Source of the DNA: Stagonosporopsis chrysanthemi
Taxonomy: Eukaryota; Ascomycota; Dothideomycetes; Pleosporales; Didymellaceae
Direction of reading: 5' to 3'
DNA: 51,935 nt
Assembly: GCA_022560025.1 (NCBI GenBank)
Contig: JAFISE010000198.1
Coordinates: 1-51,935 of the forward strand
Made by a program: the position numbers and the translations under genes. Below, one piece after another: positions 20,055 to 31,254 of the stretch; within the stretch, counting starts at the first letter, position 1, and each line of letters opens with the position of its first letter. Under the pieces are notes generated by a model, which had not been told where the DNA came from, did no database searches, and was given only the letters and a program-made list of their open reading frames with translations.

Positions 20055-22355
20055 AAAGGCGTGCAGATAGCTAGTCGGAGAAAGACACGATGCTGGTGGT
20101 GGTGCATGAGATTCCTGTGTGAGTACCTATCGCAATGATTTGGTGCAATGGCAAGCAGTAAAGCATAGTGACTTGTAAGGCATTCCCCATTCACTCCGAA
20201 TCAGAGGACTCGCTCAACGTGTCTTGGACGAGCTCACTCTGATAAGAGCATTGCATGCTTGGTGTGGGTCGCGCTGGACTTGGAGAGCCTGTTGCCACGT
20301 GCTGCGGAACTCGGCAGCTACAGATACCGGTCCTCTACTCTCAGGCTTGGCCGTCTTGCTGGAGTTTCAAAATATTGTTTGCATACTGCCGATAGGGACG
20401 AGCATTGGGCCGTTCAGCTTCGAAAGGGAACGCAGATGGCTCCAATGGGTAGAACGTTACAATGGCAATCACGGGCTCTTACTACTACTGTCTGTGTCAA
20501 ACCTTGAAGCACTCACCTCTTGTACAGTTGTACACATCGTCTATACTGCTCTTCGCGGCACTGCACAGCCATCACCCAAGGATGACGCCCAGTATATAGA
20601 CCATGTCAACTCGCCGCCGCACTTCCGTCGAGTTCCAGTCCAAGGCTATCTTATCCACATCTGGGAGCCGGAAGATGTCTCGGAGGTTGGCGAGTCTCGC
20701 AGCTGAGCCTGACAAGCCGCGCCAAGCTGATGGCGCAATGCCAGCCGTTATCGCGCCCGACTTCGGAGTCGCAGTACTTATACCACGAGGATCCCCAGAT
20801 TTTCTGGTGGGGAACAAGTCGACCGTCGACCATGATGTGGGGAATCGGGTGTTGTGAAGATGGCTAAGGGTTTGGGGAGGGAACTCGAGGGTGCGGAAGA
20901 TGTTCTACCTACGACCTATACGACCACGAGATTACGCACGAATACTTCTAGATGGATGGATGGATGAACGAGCATGGACATGAAAAGACCTAGAGAAAGA
21001 CAGAAACAGAAGGGCTTGTAGAAGAGGTTGGTATGCGCAAATTTGATATTGGAAAGAGCGTGGAGACGGAAATACCATTACAAACACTGGCCCTTGAAAG
21101 GATCTGCCGCTAAGGAAGGAGCTTGAAGAGGTGCAGGACATGCAAAGCCCTACATGGACCGCAACACTTCTAGGCTCATGTACTTAGAGAATGCCTGATG
21201 CGGCGTTCGAACAGAACAAGGCAGGAGGAACCAAAGATCACCAGGGCTACACCCTCCAACAGGCGGCCACCGTGCACTGTTCAGTTGTCGACACACAGCA
21301 AGGCCTCGGATACCTACACTGCGTCCTGCCCGTTTGGGTACTCACGTCCACTACACACATGCCGTACCGCAAGCCTCGTATGTCGCTGCGATCACGCGAG
21401 TTGGCCGGCTCACACGGCGCTGATCATGGCTGCTGACATGTCGCTGGGTGTACTTACCAATTCGATCTCTTTACCTGGATGGCGGGTACGAAGTGTAGCC
21501 CACCCTTATCGCGCCCGTCAGCACAGGTGCATGCACGGCCAGGTCTCAGGCCTCCAGCCGTCATGTCGGATACGGGGAACGTTGCCACCATGCAGAGAAT
21601 CCTGGGGGCCCTTCTGCAACTGGCTGCAGTCTGTGTTGTCCTTCAACTGCACTTGCCGAAATGAAACCGGCGGCCGAGGCAAAGTCTGCACCCAGCCTCT
21701 CGAACACTGGCATATCCATACTGGTGAAATCGATTTCGTAAGTTTCAAGCACGCAAGTATTGATTTGTAAAATGAACACACAACATTGAAGCGGCCTTTG
21801 CGCGCCATCAAGCACGCGACTCGTGCGTTCCGTACCTGCCTAATTCGTGATAGCCGTTCCGCACACCACCGCTTTTCTTCAAGGCGGTCTCTCTTGGCAA
21901 TTGACGCCACCAATCTGGGCGCGACCTTGACGGCATTCACGTGACGTTGCTTACGCCAAGATGTCTAAAGTGGTGGGTCTGAGATTGCGGGCGCGCTGGA
22001 GCAAATGGCGATAGGCGGCTGGCAAATACGCTTTTTGGCGGCCCACCTGCACCGAGCTTGTTTGCAAGGCCGCAGCAGTAAACCACATCAGGAAGGCGAC
22101 ATCGTGAACTTGCTCAGTCGTTGGCCGGGGAGTCCAAGGATGCAGTCTAGGATTCGACCGAATGATGCCATCGATTGCACAACAGGCAACGGTCGCGTTG
22201 TGGTCGGGCAGGTACGACCGTGACCCGCAGGCGATATGCGGTACCTGGTTGCCTTCCCAGCATTCAGGGAACTACAAATAAGCTCGCTGCCGTTCCCGGA
22301 GCGTCCGTTGGTATCGACCCTGATCAATTGAGCTCAGTGGAAGCAGGTCGTCACA
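20055..22355. other. Gene-poor stretch, 2.3 kb
   Basis: No gene is confidently recognised. A candidate 84-aa frame at 20603-20857 starts MSTRRRTSVEFQSK in a reasonable context but has no known domain. The frames at 20224-20706 and 21198-21770 look like chance frames. A short GGAT microsatellite lies near 20950. No mobile element is evident. Confidence 0.4.
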
Positions 22356-24580
22356 ATGGCAATGGCACGTTACCTTGGAATTGCATCAGCACTGGCTGCT
22401 ACCAGCCTTGCTCAATTCACACCTGAGTATGTTACATCTTGAATTTGCAGTGCAGTTGATACTGATTGTCGCAAAGGAAGCTGCTCAGTGCACCCCGCCG
22501 TGGTGCGCTCAGTCCTAGCGGTGATGGCTCCGTTGCTCTGTTGTCTGTCTCGCAGTACAACTTCAGCGAGACCGCCGGCAAATCCAGCTGGGGGCTTCTT
22601 GACTTGCAGTCCGGCGAGTTCAAGGACTCTGGCCTGAACATCAGCGAGGTCAACGAGGCCGCATGGATTCCTGGCACCGACACTGGTATCATTTACATCA
22701 ATGGTACCAACGAGGAGGTCCCTGGTGGTGTCACACTTTGGGTTGGAGACATCAAGGACCCCTCCAAGAGCACCCTGGCTGCTTCGCTTGATGCTCCTTA
22801 CAACGGACTGAGGATCGCTAAGACCGAGTCTGGAGACATCAAGTTCCTCGTGAACAGCATGGCGTACCCCAATGGTACTGCCGTCAACCCCGAGACTGAG
22901 GTTACCCCCAAGCACACCGGCCGTTTCTACAGCGACGTCTACGTCCGCCATTGGGACACTTGGCTTACGAAGAACCGCTACAATGTCTTCGCCGGTACCC
23001 TGTCTGCGAACGGCAGCTACGCTCTTAGCCACCCCGGCCTTCGCAACTTGAACAACGCCGTCAACTGGACAACCACCAGGTCTGAGACTCCTGTCCAGCC
23101 CTTCGGTGACTCCAGCGACTACGCTATCTCGCCCGACGGCAAGTTCTATGCTTTCCTCAGCAAGGCTCCCCAGCTGAACAAGGCCAACTACACCGCCAGC
23201 TACATCTACCTTGGTGAGGTTGACAGCACCGCTGAGCCCGTTGCCTTGAACGGCCCTGAGTCCGAGGCTTTCGAGGCTGGTCACCAGGGTGCTTCTGGCC
23301 AGCCCTCTTTCTCGCCTGACAGCTGCAAGCTTGCCTACATCCAGCAGGATGAGGACTACTACGAGTCTGACAGGTGGCAGCTGTACACTGTCGATGTTGC
23401 CGCGACCAACGGCAGCGTCGCTACCAGCAACTGGAAGGCTCTATCTGCTGGTTTCGACCGCTGGGTCCAAGGTCCTCTGACCTGGGCTCATGATGGCTCG
23501 TCCATCTACGCTACCGCTGAGGACTATGCCCGCGTTAAGATCTTCAACTTCCCCCTCACTGCTGACGCCAGCTACGTCCCAGAGCCTATCACTTCCAACA
23601 CCTCGGTCAGCAGCTTTTCGCTCTTGAAGAACAACGATATCCTCGTAACAGCCTCTGCAATCTGGACACCTGTTGAGTATTACACTCTTAGCAACGGCAC
23701 CAAGAACACCATCTTCAGTGCTGTCGACAATGACTCCGAGTTCTCTGATCTCAGCGCCAGCCAGGTTTCTGAAATCTTCTTCAACGGCTCCGACCCCAAC
23801 CTCAAGCAGCAGCTTCAGGCCTGGGTCATCAAGCCTAGCTTCTTCGTCGAGAACAAGACCTACCCTCTTGCTTTCTACATCCACGGTGGACCTCAGGGAT
23901 CGTGGGGTAACTCCTGGTCCAACAGGTGGAACCCCGCAGTCTGGGCCGACCAGGGCTACATTGTCGTCGCTCCTAACCCAACTGGCTCAACTGGCTTCGG
24001 CCAGTACCTCACTGACGCCATTCAGGGCCAGTGGGGCGGCTACCCATACCATGATCTTGTCAACGCATGGGAGTATATCAATTCTGAGCTTTCTTCCTTC
24101 ACAGATGTTGAGAACGGTATCGCTGCTGGTGCTTCGTATGGCGGCTACATGACCAATTGGGTCCAAAGTAACGACCTCGGTAACAAGTTTAAGGCGCTCG
24201 TTACCCACGATGGTATCTCTCAAACCAAGGCTGCATGGGCCACAGAGGAATTGTGGTTCATTCGCCACGACTACAACGGAACCCTGTGGGAGTCTGATGC
24301 TTACGAGAAGTGGAATCCCTTCGACCACATTGCCAACTGGTCTACTCCTCAATTCGTTGTTCACAACACTCTCGATTACCGTCTTCCCGAAAGCGACGGT
24401 ATCGGTTTGTTCAACGTCCTCCAAAACATCGGTGTTCCTTCGCGCTTCCTCAACTTCCCTAATGAGAACCATTGGGTTTTGAAACAGGAGAACAGCTTGT
24501 TCTGGCACAAGGAGATTTTTAACTGGATCAACCATTACTCTAAGGGTGAGCCTCTAGATGACGAGCCGGCTGGCAATTAA
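22356..24580 (+). CDS. dpp5: Secreted dipeptidyl-peptidase V (family S9)
   Basis: Exons 22356-22426 and 22477-24580 join to 724 aa; the 50-nt intron has a GTATGT donor. The first exon encodes a signal peptide (MARYLGIASALAATSLAQ); the start may be 22356 or the in-frame ATG at 22362. A WD/beta-propeller-like N-terminal region with many N-glycosylation sequons is followed by the alpha/beta-hydrolase domain. The catalytic triad is S577 (GASYGGY), D657 (TLDYRLP) and H689 (NENHWV), and HGGPQGSWG carries the oxyanion region. Length, signal and triad match fungal DPPV, an extracellular serine peptidase that removes dipeptides and is often a secreted antigen. The PTR2 peptide transporter gene lies 2.3 kb downstream. 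Confidence 0.95.
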
Positions 24581-24715
24581 GATTGCCGCTGGGCAGTCAG
24601 CATGAGATAATGACGCACCTGTTGCGCAGTGACGAGATAGCACTTACCTTCAACGTATCTACGTATAATGATAATGACTTTATCTAATCTACGATCCTTC
24701 CCTCAATGCCAGTAT

Positions 24716-24909
24716 TACAAAGAAGCTCGTTTTTTGCAATTACTGCAGAATACAACTAAAATTTAGCTTCAATAGCCTGGAGAATAGAAAGTAGTACACC
24801 CTACATGTCTGCACAAAGAGACTTAGTGAATTTGTTGTGGGAGTTGTAGCCAAATTAGGGATCTATCGTTCACCCAAACGATCACATAAAAGAAACGAGG
24901 TTCTTCGTA
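24716..24909 (+). mobile_element. MITE copy A (194 bp, internally deleted)
   Basis: The ends TACAAAGAAGCTCG and CGAGGTTCTTCGTA are degenerate inverted repeats shared with copies B-D. The interior (ACAACTAAAATTTAGCTTC ... GGGAGTTGTAGCC) aligns with copy C but lacks about 45 bp near the left end, including the GTAGTGCGCACTAC core. Confidence 0.75.
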
Positions 24910-24991
24910 AATTCGATACTCACAGGCTGGTCTTGTTGCCAGACAATTTGAAAACTCTCACGCTTCAGGACTATCCGTGGCGGAAGCGTAG

Positions 24992-25232
24992 TACGAAGAA
25001 GCTTGTTTCTTTTGGCCAATCGGATTGACATGCCCCCTTACTAAATTCTCTGTGCGCGCTACAATTCCTGCAGGATACACTTCAGATTTAGCTTCAGCAG
25101 CGTAGAGAAAAGAGAGCAGTAAACACTACAAGTCTGCGCAAGAAGATTTAACAAACGTTTTGTGGGGGCTGTAGCCCTTAGGAATCGAAGGTCCCCACCA
25201 GCAATCGCTCAAAACAAACGAGCTTCTTCGTA
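24992..25232 (+). mobile_element. MITE copy B (241 bp)
   Basis: The best-preserved copy, with inverted ends TACGAAGAAGCTTGTTTCTT and (reverse complement) TACGAAGAAGCTCGTTTGTT. TA flanks both sides, as expected for Tc1/mariner-type target duplication. The interior has no coding capacity, so movement would need a transposase supplied elsewhere. It has the same orientation as copies A and C. Confidence 0.82.
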
Positions 25233-26853
25233 CTGGCCTGATCGAGGCAATGCTGCAGCCATTGGCTGTGTTCTGCATCTGAAGGACGTTCCACAGCACA
25301 CGGCTCACGGCTTGCTTTGATGTTCCGGGAACATCAATGTTTAGGCACACCAAATCCTATAACCTGGTGTCTGGAAGCTTTTCATGAGTCAGTGAGTATC
25401 CACACCAGCAACTCCAAACAACACATCCAGATCACGACATTGCAATTTTTGACAAGCGGAGCCTGCGCTCGCGGTGAATTTACGTGCTTGGCATATGGCT
25501 GAGCAAGTTTGGCAGACCAGGAAGACTGACAACGGCCCCACCAGCATGATTCTGTGGCCTGATCATGCACACAGGCTTCCAGAAATGTTCTGCAATCCTC
25601 GACTCAAATCACGTTCAGGTATCGAAGGAATCGCGCTGCTGCGATAAGCAGGTTAGCGATGGATGAGCTTCGACAATTCGATATTACTAGGATTCCTGCC
25701 GTCGCCACATCCAACACTTCCGCCAAGGCAGATGCTGATGAGAAGATTAATAAGAGAGCAACACGAGCGGAATTCGCCCTCACCGTATTCAGTAGTGCGG
25801 CAAGGTATTGAGGATTCAGGCGCGTCGAGCAGGCGGGCACCAGCGGTGCAATGGCGGTAAGCGCAGGCAATTTCAGGCTTCGCAATTCCCATCCATCTCC
25901 AAACGGCTGTACGCGACGCCAACCAGACGGCGCGCAGGCTCGGTCTTTGAGCCGAAAACGTGCAGCGATAAGCATGGGCGTGCAAGCGCGCTGTGTATTC
26001 AAGAAGACACATGTACGCTAGCTGGTTCAGTCTGGCCGAAACTGCCGCGATTGTAGACCTGCCTCGCAGAGTTAGGTGGCCAAGAGTTGCGCCGTCCGGC
26101 TGCCGTGGAGCGTGAGTGTGCTTGGGGTGCTTCGCTGCTGGAGGGGGCGGCGATGGTGCTGCTGCCAAGTTTTGCCGCTTGGCGCCGAGTCGGAGCGGCA
26201 CCCTTCAATGTGAGAGACGGGAATTGCACGCGGACAGCTCGTGCTCTCGACGACACAAGAGTCTGTTTTCAGCGACAGGAATGCAGAGCGTGCGCGAAAT
26301 GCTCGACGAACAAGCATGTGCAGGTCGGTGCCGTCTGTGGAATCTGATTGGTATCTTGCAAACATATCGTGCCACGCCGCTCTACCTTCGTCTTCGTCGC
26401 GATAAGCCTGCCCAGCAGTGAATGGCTGACCACCCTGACGATCGTCTTGCGCCGCCAAGGGTTCCAAGCAGTGAAGCAATGTCGCCGGCGGGGCCGCATC
26501 TCTTCCCAGGACTTAGCATTTGCTAAGTGGCTGTCGTGCTCGATAACGCTACTCGCGCGAAGTGGTGCTGTCCGATGCCCATGATTAACAGCTAGCGTGA
26601 TTGTAACGTCGCGCTGGAACTCACCTGCTGGATGCAGATGGAAGGCCAAGAGGCGTTTTGCCTCGCTGTTTGCCGCCGCGAAGTTGGTGGGCTGTCGAGT
26701 ATTAATTGCAATGCCTCCGCTCGCAGGGTTTGGTTCAGCAGCAGCTCGTCCCCTCCTCTAGCTTGCCCCAGCCAATCACTCTTCTTGAGTGTTACCAGAA
26801 GAGTGAAACCTCTCCAGTGTTAACGTCAACACTTGAAGACCTTTTCATCCATC

Positions 26854-28772
26854 ATGGCTGCTGCCGCTGGCCCCAACCAGGTCGACATGGCCCTCAGCAA
26901 CGAGCCCAAGATTGCTACGCCTCTCTACGAGATCAATGAGAAGCAGGCTCTTGCTGGCGAGAAGCGTCACTCATCCTCTGGTACCAGCCATGAGCTTGAT
27001 GCCGCGCCCGTCGAGTTCGAGGCCGATCTCATCGGAGAGACCCCCACCGAGGAGGAGCTGAAGACACTGCGTCGTGTCTCTGGCAAGATCCCGTGGCAAA
27101 TCTTCACCATTGCGTTCGTCGAGCTGTGCGAGCGTTTCGGTTACTACGGTTGCCAGGTGCTTTGTACGTTCAATCATGGAACCACCTCGGAATTCCTCAC
27201 TGACTGTTCACAGACACCAACTTCGTTCAGCAGGAACTGCCTGTTATCGACGGTGTAGTACAGACCACCGGTAAAGATCCCCGTGCTGAGGGTCAGCCCG
27301 GTGGTCTCGGTATGGGACAGCGTGCGTCTTTCGGTATTGGTACCTTCAACTCGTTCTGGGCCTACACCACTCCCATCATCGGTGCCATTATCGCCGACGA
27401 GTACCTCGGTCGCTTCAACACCATCTTCATTGCCATCGCCTTCTCCATCATCGGTCACATTCTGCTCATCATCTCGGCTATCCCCAGTGTGCTCACTAGC
27501 GGAAACGCCATCGCTCCCTTTATCTTGGGTGTCATCGTTCTCGGATTCGGAACTGGTGCTTTCAAGGCCAACATCTCGCCTCTGATTGCCGAGCAGTACA
27601 AGCAGACCAAGCCTCGAGTCATCATCGATGAGAAGACCGGCGAGCGTGTCATCTCCGACCCCAACATTACCATCTCGCGTATCTTCCTTTACTTCTACAT
27701 GTTCATCAACATCGGTTCCCTCACCGGTCAGATCTCCATGGTTTACGTTGAGAAGTATGTTGGTTTCTGGTGCGCGTGGCTTCTCCCCACCATCATGTTC
27801 TGTGGTTGCCCTGTCGTTCTCTGGGTCTGCCGCAACAAGTACTACAGGAGCCCCCCTACCGGCTCCGTTCTCATCCGTGCCTTCAAGCTCCTTGGCCTTG
27901 CCACTAAGGGCAAGTGGTCCGTCAACCCCGTCGCCACCCGCAAGGCCTTCAAGAGCGAGCGCTTCTGGGAGGACGTCAAGCCCAGCCACCTCGGCGACAG
28001 CAAGCCCGCATGGATGCAGTTTGACGACGCCTGGGTCGACCAGGTTGCCCGTGGTCTGCGCGCCTGCTCCTGCTTCACCTGGATTCCTCTGTACTGGCTG
28101 TCTTACAACCAGATGAACAACAACCTTACCTCCCAGGCTGCAACCATGACCCGTAACGGTGTTCCCAACGACATCATTACCAACCTCAACCCCATCTCCC
28201 TCGTCATCTTCATCCCAATTGTCGACAACTTCCTCTACCCAGCGCTCCGCAAGGCCGGCATCCGCTTCACCCCCATCAAGCGCATTGCATTCGGTTTCCT
28301 GCTCGCCTCGCTCGCCATGGTCTCTGCCTCAGTGATCCAACACTACATCTACAAGACAGGCCCGTGCGGCAACGAGATGAACAGCTGCGACGACCCGGCA
28401 CCAATCAACGTGTGGACCCAGGCCGTACCTTACGTGCTTGTTGGTTTCTCCGAGATCTTCACCTCCATCACCGGTCTGGAGTTTGCTTTCACCAAGGCGC
28501 CCAAGAACATGCGTTCCCTTGTGACCTCGTACTGGCATTTTATGTCAGCGTTCTCCAACGCCATCGGCCAGGCCCTCGTCTCGTTGTCTGAGGACCCCCT
28601 GCTCGTCTGGAACTACGGTGTCGTTGCCGTCCTGGCTTTCATCGGTGGTATCCTGTTCTGGCTTCACCAGCGTCCTACCGATAAGAAGGAGGATATCCTC
28701 AACATGTTGCCCGACTCCAACTACGTTGGAAAGGACAGGAGGCACAGCGTTGAGAACCCTGACCGCGTTTAA
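26854..28772 (+). CDS. ptr2: Proton-coupled peptide transporter (PTR2/POT family)
   Basis: Exons 26854-27163 and 27214-28772 join to 622 aa; the 50-nt intron has a GTACGT donor. A hydrophilic N-terminal tail of about 80 residues leads to the POT signature ERFGYYG at 93-99 in the first helix. About twelve membrane segments follow, with the second POT motif region around GTGAFKANISPLIAEQ and a large loop near residue 300. It would import di- and tripeptides across the plasma membrane with protons. Codon choice is strongly C/T-ending, suggesting high expression. Its place near the secreted dipeptidyl-peptidase gene suggests a shared peptide-nutrition role. A 271-aa antisense frame is a shadow of the codon bias. 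Confidence 0.95.
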
Positions 28773-29151
28773 GGGTGCAAGGCTTTCTTCAACTTAACTG
28801 TGTGAGAAAGGGAGGATATGACTGTAATGCTGTGTAATGTGTCACGTAGGGTACGAGAATCTTTTCAATGATACCTATTTGTTTTGGTAGTTAGGTCATG
28901 TCAATACATGTTCATGAGCCGCGCTCTCCCTTCTTCACTACTTGGTCCCTTCTTACTTGCTGTGCATTTGACTTTGTCTTGTAGGAGTGATTTCATTGTC
29001 TGGAAATAAGACAGAATGACTGAGCTTGCTCGCTACTCAGCGCGAGAGTTTCTACCATACTGCTCGCTATTGCTTAAGCTGTACGACTTCATCGCACAAA
29101 GCCCCGTGTAAGCACTCAGCGTCGCACTGGGACCATCAAAGCTCACTTGAC

Positions 29152-29390
29152 AGGAAGAAGCTTGTTTCTTTGGCCAATCAGATTTACATAATGCCTTCAC
29201 TTACTCTGTAGTGCGCACTACAATTTCTACAGGATACAATTAAAATTCAGCTTTAGTTGCTAAGGAAATAGAGATTAGCAAAGACTACACCTGTGCAGAG
29301 AGATTATGTGCATTTGTTATGGGCGTCGTAGCCAGCCTAGTGATCTCTTGTCCCCCAAACGACCGCTCAAAAGAAACGAGCTTCTTCGTA
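29152..29390 (+). mobile_element. MITE copy C (239 bp)
   Basis: The left end GAAGAAGCTTGTTTCTTTGG and right end CAAAAGAAACGAGCTTCTTC are followed by GTA. The interior carries the palindrome GTAGTGCGCACTAC and matches copies A, B and D. Only the right TA flank is clear. No coding capacity. Confidence 0.8.
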
Positions 29391-30174
29391 GTGCATCTTC
29401 CATGGCCCGTTGGAAGCACTGGCAAGAGCAGTTCTTTTGTGCCGCCTGTCAACACTATTACTCAAGCCATCATACACAGCCTCACCCAAAGCCGAGCGCT
29501 TTCTACTCAACCACAGACGCAACCCCAGTAACGAAGAGTCAATGTCTCTCTATCCGACGAACAACACGGCAGACAAGGCTTAAGCAATTGTGGAACAGCA
29601 AGCAAGTGCATTTATCTACCTTACAGCAGGCAGCGCAACCAGAGATCCTACAGAAATCCTGGATAGGATCACACAGCGGCACACTATTGAGTCAGTCACT
29701 CACAATGCGCTTCTCGCTATCCAAACAACCGCAACACCGCCTGCGCTTCGAGATGCTATCACCCCGACGGGTGGAGGCGACCAGCAACATTCCTCCCAGC
29801 CCAACGTCTCAGTCCACATTATGCCCGCATGCGCATCACTCGTTGAGATGTGTAAGCAAGGATGAACGCCGTTACAGCAGACCCCAGCAGCGATCCTTGA
29901 CATGGTGGTTGCTGCCGCCGCGAAGTCCAAGACCACCATCACAGAGTTGGCACTCTTACCATGGAACACCGTCAATGGACAATCTGGACAAGTTGGCCAT
30001 ATTCCTCAGAGACGCGCTTTGTCATGGACAAAGGCCCCAGAGGCTTTCCGGGTGACAAGGAAAATCCAATGGGAGCTTCAATCTTGGGGTCTGAATGCTG
30101 GATAGCTCCTATATCCATGCCCTGAACTAGGCGCTGGTTCGAACCACACATAACGCTACTGGTGTAGCTACCTG

Positions 30175-30383
30175 TACGAAGAAGATTGTTTCTTTTGAGC
30201 GATTGTTTAGGGGCGCAATAGATTACTAAGCTGGCTACAACTCCTACAATAAGTATACTAAACCTCTCTGCACAGATATGTAGTCTTTAGTAGTCTTTAT
30301 TCTCCTAGTAACTAAAGCTATATTTTAATTATATTTTGTAGTAATTATAGTGCGCACTAAAGATTAAGTTAGGGCATTATGTA
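30175..30383 (-). mobile_element. MITE copy D (inverted, 3'-truncated, AT-enriched)
   Basis: It starts TACGAAGAAGATTGTTTCTT and aligns with the reverse complement of copy C up to GGGCATTATGTA, then loses similarity, so about 35 bp including one terminal repeat are missing. Many differences from copy C are C-to-T or G-to-A, which raise AT content and resemble RIP-type decay. Confidence 0.75.
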
Positions 30384-31254
30384 GTATGCATAAAAGAGCA
30401 GGAGTCATCCATCTCGTGAGAAGTACCTGTGTTTTGTGCTCAATCTGCAAAAACCTGTAAAGGCGTCTGCAGCGGCTCATGGATACATGTGGCCAGTGAC
30501 GTTGTGTTTGATTTGATGCAAACGTCGTGCTATCGACAATGCCATGTGTAGGATGAGCGGAAGACGGCAAGAACAACCGAGGCGCGCCATCGGCCTCCAT
30601 CGGAGCGACTTCCGCAACATTCCGGAATAATTTTCGGTGCTGCTCGTGACAGCAACTCCAAAAGCTCTACACATGAGCCCTGCTTTCCATCTTTATAGTT
30701 TCGAAGCTCCATAGCTTCATTTCGGTGCTCGTGAGCTTTACGTGCTTCAGCGGAGCTGCTTGTTGGTTCTGTCTTTCTATGCATCTAATTTGAGCTGCGC
30801 GCCTTCCAGCTCCACCAGGAAAATTTTCCTCAGCCCTACCGTCAGCCCTGCAGCATCTACAAAATATACAAGATGGATCCAGATCTTCAGTGCAGCCTAT
30901 GCCAAGCGTTATAAAGAGCGCTTTAGGCTACATATCATCGATGAAACTTACGAAGTAAGTTACACGGGTGCTATTACCTTCATCGGACCACACCATGATC
31001 GCTCCACCATGTGTTCTAAAATGGACTCATCTCACTAGATGCTATCATTGCCCTTTCCCCGTCTATCTTTCACCCTGTCATTGAACGAGCGACATGTCTG
31101 GAGGTGACCCTTCACCGCTTTGGACAGTCTGCCCTCTTACCATGCACCCACCACTTGAGCTCCGACCATTGTGAACAGACGCTAAATGGTCCCCTCCTAC
31201 CAGTGATCATACAGCAATTCAACTCTCGAGGCCGACAGCTCAACGGGAAACATC

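Larger units (their letters stand above)
24581..26853. other. Intergenic, 2.3 kb with two MITE copies
   Basis: This region contains MITE copies A and B. The rest (25233-26853) shows overlapping frames on both strands without a recognisable domain. The last several hundred bases are presumably the promoter of the peptide transporter. Confidence 0.5.
28773..31254. other. Intergenic, 2.5 kb with an inverted MITE pair
   Basis: It holds MITE copies C and D in opposite orientation around 784 bp of less AT-rich sequence. That inner segment has broken frames (29306-30055, 29590-29865, 29902-30105) of no recognised family. The part after 30400 shows no gene before 31255. Confidence 0.5.

Noticed and set aside
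20224..21770. Several frames of 80-190 aa in the 20-22 kb gap
   Set aside because: Composition and lack of motifs suggest chance frames; only 20603-20857 is a weak candidate.
27174..27989. 271-aa acidic antisense frame inside the PTR2 gene
   Set aside because: Strong codon bias of the transporter keeps the reverse frame open; the composition (Asp/Gly/Glu) is typical of such shadows.
30136..30145. GGTTCGAACC resembling a tRNA B box
   Set aside because: Flanking bases do not form a T-stem or acceptor stem, and no A box is placed correctly. A similar palindrome near 11305 fails the same test.
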